NCBI GenBank assembly: GCA_002451175.1
Contig: DKBI01000160.1
Span: forward strand, 1-5,019
Length of the DNA stretch: 5,019 nt
From: Betaproteobacteria bacterium UBA6904
GTDB lineage: Bacteria; Pseudomonadota; Gammaproteobacteria; Burkholderiales; SG8-39
Reading direction: 5' to 3'
A model generated the notes under the pieces. The model searched no databases. It worked only from the letters and a program-made list of their open reading frames with translations, and was not told the DNA's origin. The position numbers were made by a program, and so were the translations under genes. Each line of letters begins with the position of its first letter. Within the stretch, counting starts at the first letter, position 1. This document shows, piece by piece, positions 1-5,019 of the stretch.

Positions 1-1218
1 GGTGTGCGTGAGCGCATTCGACACCAGGTTCTGCAGAATCCGCTCGAGCAGGGCCGGGTCGCTGCGCACCCAGGCCCTCGAATCGACGACGCTGAAGCGC
101 AAGCCGCGCTGCAGCGCGAGCGGCGTGAACATGCTCTCGATACGGCGCAACAGCATGCTCACCGGGAAGTCCTTGGGCGCGACGTTGATCACCCCGGCAT
201 CGAGCCGCGAGATGTCGAGGAGCGCATTGAACATCGTCGTCATCGCCTCGGTGGCACCGCTCATGCCGTCCAGCAGCCGCCGCACGCGCTCGCCGCTGCC
301 GCCGATTTCGCCGCGCAGGTTGTCGACGAACAAGCCGAGCGCGTGCATCGGCTGCCGCAGGTCGTGGCTCGCCGCGGCGAGGAATCGGGATTTGGCCACG
401 CTCGCTTGCTCGGCCTCCTCCTTCTTTCGGTTCAGCTCGGCCGTCGCCTCGGTGACCCGTCGCTCCAGGCCGTCACGCGCCTGCTCCAGCCTCGCCGCCA
501 TCCGATTCACCCCCTCTTCCAATCCGCGCAGCGGCCCGTCGGGCTCGACGTCGACTCGCGCGTCCAGTTCTCCACGACCGACCCGCTCGACGGTCGATGC
601 GAGTTCCATGAGCGGCTGGCTCACGCCCCGGCTCAGGCGCACGGCGAGCAGCGTGCCGAAAAGCAGCCCCACGCCCGTCACGAGGAGTCCGGTCAGAATC
701 AGGTTCCGCTCGGAGGCCTGCAGGCTCTCGAGAGAAAATTCGAGCGCCACGTAGCCCAGGATGAGCTTCGGCTGGGAGGCGGGTCCCTCCGCCGTGTCGA
801 AGAACGGATCCCCCGGCTGCTCGCTCGCCGCGACCGGCCGCAGGACGAGAAACCGAGTTCCCCGTTCGAACTCGCCCGATCCGACCTGAACGCCTTTCCG
901 CAGGCCAGGGTCGATCGAGGCGCTGCCGGCGCTCGCCGCGACGCTGCCGGCGCGATCGAAGATCGTCACCGCGGCGATATCCGTATCCCGGAGCGCGGAC
1001 TGGGCCCGCTGCTGCAGGCCCGAGCGGTTGCCCGAGAACAGTTCGAATTCCGCGTTCGCCGCCAATTGATTGGCGAGCGCCTGCGCGCGCTGCTTGTGTG
1101 CCGTGGTCAGGTCCGCCACGCGGCCATGCATGAAGACGATCGTCAGCAGCACCGCGACCAGGATCGCCGGCGCGACGGCAACGGACAGCAGCTGGGAGCG
1201 AATGCCTGGCCAGATCAT
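1..1218 (-). CDS. BarA-like membrane sensor histidine kinase, 3' end cut by window edge
   Basis: This is an inner-membrane two-component sensor kinase; 406 residues are visible and the frame is still open at the left edge. Order of parts: membrane segment about 11-30; periplasmic region about 31-172; second membrane segment about 173-195; HAMP about 196-248; charged, probably coiled linker about 235-275; HisKA with motif SHDLRQPMHALGLF and predicted phospho-acceptor His285; start of the ATPase domain with N-box LERILQNLVSNAL, whose Asn401 should bind magnesium. The G-boxes and any receiver domain lie outside. The N-terminal region resembles BarA: APAILVAVLL after the start, DIAAVTIFDRAG in the sensor core, and LGYVALEFSLESL before the second membrane segment. 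BarA responds to short-chain carboxylates, but the ligand here is unknown. The ATG overlaps the TGA of the binding-protein gene (ATGA), so translation is probably coupled. The DLRQP kinase type is often hybrid, but that cannot be seen here. Confidence 0.93.
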   Translation of the reverse strand, partial: MIWPGIRSQLLSVAVAPAILVAVLLTIVFMHGRVADLTTAHKQRAQALANQLAANAEFELFSGNRSGLQQRAQSALRDTDIAAVTIFDRAGSVAASAGSASIDPGLRKGVQVGSGEFERGTRFLVLRPVAASEQPGDPFFDTAEGPASQPKLILGYVALEFSLESLQASERNLILTGLLVTGVGLLFGTLLAVRLSRGVSQPLMELASTVERVGRGELDARVDVEPDGPLRGLEEGVNRMAARLEQARDGLERRVTEATAELNRKKEEAEQASVAKSRFLAAASHDLRQPMHALGLFVDNLRGEIGGSGERVRRLLDGMSGATEAMTTMFNALLDISRLDAGVINVAPKDFPVSMLLRRIESMFTPLALQRGLRFSVVDSRAWVRSDPALLERILQNLVSNALTHT

Positions 1219-2129
1219 CGCTCGCCCTCCAGTTTGCGCAGGCGCGCCGCCAGGCTCTGCTCGTTTTCCAATTCGATGCCCAGCGCACGCGCGACGTCGC
1301 CGTTCACACGGACGACGAATTCCTGCGGCGCCTGCAGGCGGGCGACGTCGCGTCCCGAGAGGACCGCGCGCAGTGTCCGGGCCGCCTGACGCCCGATCTG
1401 CTCTGGCGTGGAGTAGACGGCCATCAGCGCGCCGGCGCGCACATACGCCGGCGAGAACGCAACGAAGGGCACGCGGTCTCTGAAGGTCGCGAGCAGAATG
1501 TTCTGGATCGTCTGGCTGTTGAACACCGTGCTGTCCGGCAATGCGAGCAGCACGTCGGCCTCGTGGAGCACCTGCCTCAGCGCGTCGGCGAGTTCTTCCG
1601 GCTTTCCAAGCGTGATCCCCTGCAGGCGAAAGCCGGTCGTCTGTGCCGCGCCCCTGAAGCGCGCCTCAAGCGTCCTCGAATCCGGTCCGAACAGCATCGC
1701 CAGCCGCTGCCGCTCGGGCATGGCCAATCGGACGAGCGCAAGCTGGCGGGCGGCCGGCTGGTCGAGCACGATCGCGGACGTCGGCCGCCCGCCGTCGGCC
1801 ATGCGATCGACGACGGACGCGGGAACCAGCGCGCACAACCGCAAAGGGGGTGCGACGGTGCTCGCCGAAAGCGCCCTGCAGGCCTCGCTACCCAGCGCGA
1901 CCGCGGCGCGCGGCGCGACTCGCACGGGCGACGCGATGTCGCTGGCGAGCCGCTGCGTTACCGCGACGTCGCCGCCCAATTCGGTGAGCAGGGCGTCGGC
2001 CGCCTCGGCGTAGGGCCCCCCCCGGGCGCTGAGCACCAGCAGGACGGAGTCGGCGGCGTGCGCCCGACAACCCGCGAGCGCAATCAGCCCGGCGCAGGCA
2101 TGAACCGCAAATCTTCGCCACGCGCGCAT
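1215..2129 (-). CDS. ABC_sub_bind-family periplasmic substrate-binding protein
   Basis: This 304-residue exported solute-binding protein resembles the ABC_sub_bind (TrpX-like) family. The N-terminus has basic residues (MRAWRR), a hydrophobic core and two possible processing sites: a lipobox LAGC with Cys21, and a signal peptidase I site AHA before Ala26. The family's C-terminal pattern is clear: PFVAFSPAYVRAGALMAVYS at about 221-240, then EQIGRQAARTLRAVLSG, then QEFVVRVNGDVARALGIEL. The middle segment DVLLALPDSTVFNSQTI (about 192-208) matches the region just before the domain crossover. The ligand cannot be read from sequence. The ATG at 2129 is the only plausible start, because an in-frame stop lies about 60 bases upstream with no GTG or TTG between; no strong ribosome-binding site precedes it. 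There is no transporter permease or ATPase nearby. The gene overlaps the sensor kinase start by four bases, so a sensory role is more likely than transport. An eight-G run lies at codons 36-38. Confidence 0.9.
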   Translation of the reverse strand: MRAWRRFAVHACAGLIALAGCRAHAADSVLLVLSARGGPYAEAADALLTELGGDVAVTQRLASDIASPVRVAPRAAVALGSEACRALSASTVAPPLRLCALVPASVVDRMADGGRPTSAIVLDQPAARQLALVRLAMPERQRLAMLFGPDSRTLEARFRGAAQTTGFRLQGITLGKPEELADALRQVLHEADVLLALPDSTVFNSQTIQNILLATFRDRVPFVAFSPAYVRAGALMAVYSTPEQIGRQAARTLRAVLSGRDVARLQAPQEFVVRVNGDVARALGIELENEQSLAARLRKLEGER

Positions 2130-2259
2130 GCGTCGGGGAATCGGTACGATCGTCGGATGGGTCGCGGGAGGGGTGAACGCAATCTACTCTGCGGTCCCGA
2201 AAAACGAAAGTCACGGACGGCATCGCGGCAAGGTCGGGTCGGAGCCCCCGCTTCGGTAT

Positions 2260-2290
2260 TACGACCAAAGGCCCAGTCACCTACGACCAA
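2260..2290 (-). repeat. Two 9-base direct repeats 22 bases apart, possible operator
   Basis: On the minus strand TTGGTCGTA occurs exactly twice, at 2282-2290 and 2260-2268. The 22-base start-to-start distance is close to two helical turns, so both copies would face the same side of the DNA. This is the usual geometry for tandem binding of an activator or response regulator. The repeats lie about 130-160 bases upstream of the binding-protein start. The identity and spacing are direct observations; the regulatory role is inference, and a 9-base match could arise by chance. Confidence 0.4.
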
Positions 2291-2311
2291 CGTCGGCCCC
2301 GATCGCCGACG
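2291..2311 (-). terminator. GC-rich hairpin after the thioredoxin lipoprotein gene
   Basis: A perfect 7-base-pair stem (arms CGTCGGC and GCCGACG) with a 7-base loop starts 9 bases after the stop codon of the lipoprotein gene. No T-run follows, so it is not a standard intrinsic terminator. It may slow transcription or protect the 3' end of the message, and it directly abuts the upstream copy of the 9-base repeat. Confidence 0.35.
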
Positions 2312-2319
2312 GGCCCGGT

Positions 2320-3900
2320 TCAGGCGCGCGACCGGGAAAACAGTCCGCTGCAGGCCGCGCGATCCGGATCGTCCTGCGGCAACCGCGCACAGGCCTCGCC
2401 CATCCGCCCGCGCAACCGCTCGATCACGTCGTCGGCTCGCCGGCTCGCACTCCACTTCGCCAGGCGCCCGTCCATGCGCTCCAGAACGCTGCGATTGCGC
2501 GCGGAAAACGCATCGGCTCCGCCCGCCAGTTCGGCGATGACTTGCTCGGCGGCGCTCTCGATCCGCCCCTTGTCCGCAGGTGCGAACTCGATCAGATAGG
2601 CGACGTAGCTGCCGCCCCATTGCGCCCTCGTGGCCCGCCCCCTGGACGCCTCGAACGCCTGGCGCGCCCATTCGATCGCCCCTGCGCCATCGCCCCGTTT
2701 TCTGGCGTTCGACGCCAATCCGAGCATGAAGTAGTAGGGCGAATGCGAGCGCTTGAGCTCCGCCTTGAGCAAAGCGTCCGATTCGTCCAGCAATCCGGCC
2801 TGGGACAGGGCATGGCTCGCGCTGCTGATCACGGACTGGCGCTCGTTGAGATCGGTGGTCTCGCGATCGACGCGCGCCACCTGTTCGCGAACCTGGGTCA
2901 GCAGCGCATCGGACAGCGGCGCATCGCGCGCATCGAGGCGCAGGAGCGCGATCTTCGCCGTCAGGGCCCACAGCGGCCCGGCGCGCGGCAACGTGGCATC
3001 CGCCGCGAGCCGGTCGAGTGCCTCGACCCAGGCCGCGACGAGTTGCGCGCGCGCCGCCGATTTCGGCGCGGTCGCGTACCCGACGATCGTGTCGGCGAGC
3101 TCGGTGACGACGTCGAACTGCGCGCGCACGACCTCGGGCATGGCGATCAGCGCGCGGGCATGCTCGAGCGCCTCGGCGCGCGGCAAACCGTCCTTCACCG
3201 GCGGCTTGGACGCGTTGCCCGCCGCCGCGGCGGCAATCGCCTGCAGCGCCAGCCGTGCCGACGCCTCGCGATTGCCGGCCGGACAGCGCTGCGCGAGCCG
3301 CTTGAGCGTCGCCGCGACTTCGCGTTTCGGCACCAGTTGCTGCTCATCGGTCTCCCAGGCGTAGAACGCGAGAAGCCGCCAATCTTCCGCCGGCAGGCTG
3401 TCGCCGCGCAGCGCCGCGGCAAGCGCCTGGCTCGCGCTTCGCCCCCCCGCAAGACCATGCTCGAGCAGTTGCAGATATTTCGCCGGTTCCACGGCGCCGG
3501 CGAGCCGCGTCACCTCGGTGCCGTCCGGCCGCAGCAGAATCATCGTCGGGTAACCGCTCACGCGAAACCGCTTGCCCAGCCGCTGCGCGCTCGGCGTGTC
3601 GCCATCGAGGTAGACGGGCACGAAACGGCGTGACTGCTCGACGAAATCGCCGCGCGAGAAGATCGTGCTCTTCACCTGGTTGCAGGGCGGGCACCACACC
3701 GCCCCCCAGTAGAGGAAGACCGGCTGATTCGTGTCGCGCGCTTGCGCGAACGCCCGCTCGACATCCGACATCTCCGCCACCTTCACCCAGTGAACGGCGG
3801 CTGCGGCCTGCGTGGCGGGCGGCGCCGGGGCCGCGGTCTCGGGCGCTCGCGAACAGCCCGCCAGCATGAGCATGACCACCAGCAATGTCGTTCCGCGCAT
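2320..3900 (-). CDS. Thioredoxin-domain lipoprotein with long helical C-terminal region
   Basis: This 526-residue envelope protein starts MRGTTLLVVMLMLAGCSRAP, a lipoprotein signal with lipobox LAGC and lipidated Cys16. Ser17 at the +2 position favours the outer membrane. A thioredoxin domain spans about 40-150: FLYWGAVWCPPC carries the active-site pair Cys70/Cys73, and GYPTM carries the cis-proline Pro118. It resembles the thioredoxin_7 group and the DsbD C-terminal domain, so thiol reduction or exchange in the periplasm is likely. The remaining roughly 375 residues are alanine-rich and helical, with a TPR-like stretch about 365-420, which may bind partners. Cys206, Cys504 and Cys517 are further cysteines. 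I chose the ATG at 3900 over an in-frame ATG at 4044 because it has a GGAGGT site at good spacing and begins the signal peptide; the longer form would place a charged 48-residue stretch in front. It is divergent from the PKD-like gene. The substrate is unknown. Confidence 0.88.
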   Translation of the reverse strand: MRGTTLLVVMLMLAGCSRAPETAAPAPPATQAAAAVHWVKVAEMSDVERAFAQARDTNQPVFLYWGAVWCPPCNQVKSTIFSRGDFVEQSRRFVPVYLDGDTPSAQRLGKRFRVSGYPTMILLRPDGTEVTRLAGAVEPAKYLQLLEHGLAGGRSASQALAAALRGDSLPAEDWRLLAFYAWETDEQQLVPKREVAATLKRLAQRCPAGNREASARLALQAIAAAAAGNASKPPVKDGLPRAEALEHARALIAMPEVVRAQFDVVTELADTIVGYATAPKSAARAQLVAAWVEALDRLAADATLPRAGPLWALTAKIALLRLDARDAPLSDALLTQVREQVARVDRETTDLNERQSVISSASHALSQAGLLDESDALLKAELKRSHSPYYFMLGLASNARKRGDGAGAIEWARQAFEASRGRATRAQWGGSYVAYLIEFAPADKGRIESAAEQVIAELAGGADAFSARNRSVLERMDGRLAKWSASRRADDVIERLRGRMGEACARLPQDDPDRAACSGLFSRSRA

Positions 3901-3906
3901 CCGATG

Positions 3907-3912
3907 ACCTCC
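3907..3912 (-). promoter_or_regulatory. Ribosome-binding site that fixes the lipoprotein start
   Basis: GGAGGT on the minus strand ends six bases before the ATG at 3900. This near-perfect Shine-Dalgarno sequence supports that start over the longer in-frame alternative. Confidence 0.8.
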
Positions 3913-3952
3913 ACGCTGCACGCCACAGGCCCCGTCGGCCCGAGCGACACGC

Positions 3953-3958
3953 ACTCTA
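3953..3958 (-). promoter_or_regulatory. Weak -10 candidate for the lipoprotein gene
   Basis: TAGAGT on the minus strand matches the sigma-70 -10 consensus at four of six positions, about 53 bases before the ATG at 3900. No convincing -35 lies at the normal spacing. It is offered only because the divergent gap must contain a minus-strand promoter. Confidence 0.25.
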
Positions 3959-4002
3959 GCGCGGCGCGCCCGGTCGCGCCAGCATTCCGGACGCGCGCCG
4001 GC

Positions 4003-4008
4003 TATACT
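4003..4008 (+). promoter_or_regulatory. -10 element of the PKD-like gene promoter
   Basis: TATACT matches the sigma-70 -10 consensus at five of six positions. It would place the transcription start near 4014-4016 and give a 5' leader of about 40 bases. No good -35 hexamer is seen at 16-18 bases upstream, so an activator may be needed or the -35 is degenerate. The hexamer stands out in otherwise very GC-rich surroundings. Confidence 0.5.
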
Positions 4009-4043
4009 CGCTTGCGCGCGCCAAGGGCGCGCACGCCCGTTCA

Positions 4044-4049
4044 AAGGAG
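4044..4049 (+). promoter_or_regulatory. Ribosome-binding site of the PKD-like gene
   Basis: AAGGAG lies six bases before the ATG at 4056. This supports that start over the second in-frame ATG at 4068. Confidence 0.8.
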
Positions 4050-4055
4050 ACCCTC

Positions 4056-4466
4056 ATGCCCCAGGTGATGCGCCCCATTGCCGTCCTGCTGTCGTTGGCC
4101 GCGCTGGCACCCGCGACCGCCTCCGCCGTTTCGTTCCAACTCGGCCACCGCCCGGAAATCGGCAGCATTCGGGCACCGCAGACTGCGACGGCGGGCCAAC
4201 CGATCCCCATCACCGTCAACGCCAAGCAGGACGGCAACTCCGATTGCGGCATGCTCGTCACTTTCGGGGACGGCAAGGACCGCCAGTTCAAGATGAACGG
4301 CAGCGACGGGAAGTTTCCGATCACGATCGAGCACACGTACCAGAAGGACGGTCGCTACACGGTGCGCGCGAGCGGCCGCGTCATCACGACCAACAAGGAG
4401 TGCAAGGGCAGCGCGAGCGCGGTGATTCAGGTGGGCGCACCGAAGAAGGCGGCCAAGCCGAAATGA
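4056..4466 (+). CDS. Small secreted PKD-like domain protein
   Basis: This 136-residue protein has a signal peptide with a hydrophobic core and a signal peptidase I site ASA at 22-24, so it should be periplasmic or secreted. The mature part looks like one Ig-type PKD domain. IRAPQTATAGQPIPITVNA resembles the opening strands, LVTFGDGKDRQF (68-78) fits the PKD FGDG-type loop, and IEHTYQKDGRYTVRASG (91-107) fits the closing HTY-x-x-x-G-x-Y-T-V signature. Cys64 and Cys116 flank the core and probably form a disulfide. The tail is lysine- and alanine-rich (PKKAAKPK). PKD domains usually act in protein or carbohydrate contacts; no enzyme motif is visible and the exact role is unknown. It is divergent from the thioredoxin lipoprotein gene across 155 bases. 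Confidence 0.82.
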   Translation: MPQVMRPIAVLLSLAALAPATASAVSFQLGHRPEIGSIRAPQTATAGQPIPITVNAKQDGNSDCGMLVTFGDGKDRQFKMNGSDGKFPITIEHTYQKDGRYTVRASGRVITTNKECKGSASAVIQVGAPKKAAKPK

Positions 4467-4540
4467 ACCTGCGCGCGACGGCGTTGGCGCTCCCGCTCGC
4501 CGCGTGGCACGCCGCCGGCGCCGCCTCACGTCTCCGCTAG
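4463..4540 (+). CDS. Possible 25-residue reading frame overlapping the PKD-like gene stop
   Basis: The ATG overlaps the TGA of the PKD-like gene (ATGA), the usual arrangement for translational coupling. The product reads [15 protein letters not shown] then [10 protein letters not shown], with a basic N-terminus, a hydrophobic core and small residues that resemble a signal peptide, and then stops. There is no good ribosome-binding site of its own. It could be a coupled small peptide, the remnant of a lost secreted-protein gene, or chance. It fills nearly the whole gap between the PKD-like gene and the convergent ATPase gene. Confidence 0.25.
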   Translation: MNLRATALALPLAAWHAAGAASRLR

Positions 4541-5019
4541 CGCGCCTTGCCGGCGTCGCGCACGGGCGGCGCCGACTTCAGCACCTCGTCGATCGTCGTG
4601 ACGCCCGCGGCCACCTTCATGGCGCCGCTGATGCGCAACGGCTTCATGCCTTCCTTGATCGCCTCGTCACGCAGCCGGGCGAGATCCGCGCCGCCGGCGA
4701 TGACTTCCTTGATGCCCGCCGAGTACACCAGCGTTTCATAGATGCCGACGCGCCCGAGGTACCCGGTCATGCGGCATTCGAGGCAACCCACCGGCTTGCA
4801 GAGGGCCGCAGGCCGGTTGCTCTTCCACGGCGCGACGAGCGCATCCCACGCCGCAACCTCTTCGGCACGATGCAGCTGCACGGTCTGCTTGCAGTGCGGG
4901 CAGAGCGTCCGCACCAGCCGCTGTGCCATCACCCCGTTGACGGTGGCGTTGAGCAGATAGGGCGGCAGCCCGAGCTCCAGCAGGCGCGTCACCGCGCTCG
5001 GCGCGTCGTTGGTGTGCAG
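4537..5019 (-). CDS. GspE/PulE/PilB-family secretion or pilus ATPase, C-terminal part
   Basis: The last 160 residues of a traffic ATPase are visible; the start lies beyond the right edge. The fragment opens with [20 protein letters not shown], the conserved His-box region of GspE/PilB ATPases after the Walker motifs. [12 protein letters not shown] follows, then [18 protein letters not shown], giving the family's two CxxC pairs (Cys40/Cys43 and Cys79/Cys82 of the fragment), which bind zinc. The end, [19 protein letters not shown], is the usual C-terminal region of the family. These proteins form cytoplasmic hexamers that power type II secretion or type IV pilus assembly. The Walker A and B motifs are outside the window, so the subfamily cannot be assigned. 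A short alanine/lysine tail (VRDAGKAR) follows. An in-frame GTG at 4992 is internal, not a start. Confidence 0.95.
   Translation of the reverse strand: MHTNDAPSAVTRLLELGLPPYLLNATVNGVMAQRLVRTLCPHCKQTVQLHRAEEVAAWDALVAPWKSNRPAALCKPVGCLECRMTGYLGRVGIYETLVYSAGIKEVIAGGADLARLRDEAIKEGMKPLRISGAMKVAAGVTTIDEVLKSAPPVRDAGKAR

Larger units (their letters stand above)
2130..2319. other. Intergenic region upstream of the binding-protein/kinase pair
   Basis: This 190-base gap lies between the stop of the thioredoxin lipoprotein gene and the start of the binding-protein gene, both on the minus strand. It should hold the promoter for the binding-protein/kinase operon. I see only a weak -10 candidate on the minus strand (TAGATT, 2181-2186) with no matching -35. 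The gap also contains a direct repeat and a hairpin, listed separately. No convincing gene is encoded in it. Confidence 0.6.

Noticed and set aside
935..975. Repeated CGCTGCCGGCGC within the kinase gene
   Set aside because: It encodes an alanine/serine/glycine-rich segment of the sensor region (about residues 90-101). The repeat is explained by codon bias and composition.
473..1288. Minus-strand open frame overlapping the kinase in another frame
   Set aside because: It encodes an arginine/glycine-rich low-complexity product, while the kinase frame carries HAMP, H-box and N-box motifs across the same bases.
4..1389. Long open frame on the plus strand opposite the kinase and binding-protein genes
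   Set aside because: Its product is rich in Arg, His and Gln with no recognisable motif. The minus strand here reads as a clear sensor kinase and binding protein, so this is an antisense by-product of high GC.
2128..3633. 501-codon open frame on the plus strand opposite the thioredoxin lipoprotein
   Set aside because: It has no domain motif and an Arg/Gly-biased composition. The opposite strand has a lipobox, WCPPC and cis-proline motifs with a strong ribosome-binding site.
3901..4044. N-terminal 48-residue extension of the thioredoxin lipoprotein
   Set aside because: It would bury the lipoprotein signal behind an arginine-rich stretch. The GGAGGT site and signal peptide both point to the ATG at 3900.
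4505..4520. TGGCACG resembling the -24 half of a sigma-54 promoter
   Set aside because: The required TTGC at the -12 position is absent (GGCG instead), and no gene starts downstream on that strand within the window.
4041..4529. Minus-strand open frame opposite the PKD-like gene
   Set aside because: It is an arginine/alanine-rich product without motifs; the plus strand has a signal peptide, PKD signature and ribosome-binding site.

Overview
The window is GC-rich, with G or C at most third codon positions. It encodes a BarA-like sensor kinase, an ABC_sub_bind-type binding protein and a GspE/PilB-family ATPase. Together these suggest a chromosomal segment of a Gram-negative proteobacterium, most probably a betaproteobacterium. 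The taxonomic call is an inference from gene families and composition, not from a marker gene.

Layout. (1) Positions 1-1218, minus strand: N-terminal 406 residues of a membrane sensor histidine kinase that runs off the left edge. Its periplasmic region and second membrane segment resemble BarA, and its H-box is of the SHDLRQP type. (2) 1215-2129, minus: a 304-residue exported periplasmic binding protein of the ABC_sub_bind type. Its stop codon overlaps the kinase start (ATGA), so the two form a translationally coupled pair with no permease or ATPase gene in view. (3) 2130-2319: a 190-base intergenic region with a 9-base direct repeat at 22-base spacing next to a GC-rich hairpin. (4) 2320-3900, minus: a 526-residue lipoprotein with a WCPPC thioredoxin domain and a long helical C-terminal part. 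(5) 3901-4055: a divergent promoter region. (6) 4056-4466, plus: a 136-residue secreted protein with a PKD-like fold and two cysteines. (7) 4463-4540, plus: a possible 25-codon reading frame overlapping the previous stop. (8) 4537-5019, minus: the C-terminal 160 residues of a GspE/PulE/PilB-family ATPase entering from the right edge.

How the parts may work together. The binding protein and kinase look like a two-part sensory module, in which a soluble or lipid-anchored binding protein reports a ligand to the kinase's periplasmic domain (compare TorT/TorS and LuxP/LuxQ). The thioredoxin lipoprotein and the divergently transcribed PKD-like protein are both envelope proteins and may share a control region. 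The PKD-like protein's two cysteines make it a conceivable redox client, but nothing in the sequence proves this. The secretion/pilus ATPase is convergent with the PKD-like gene and is probably unrelated. I see no mobile elements, CRISPR arrays, tRNA or rRNA genes.
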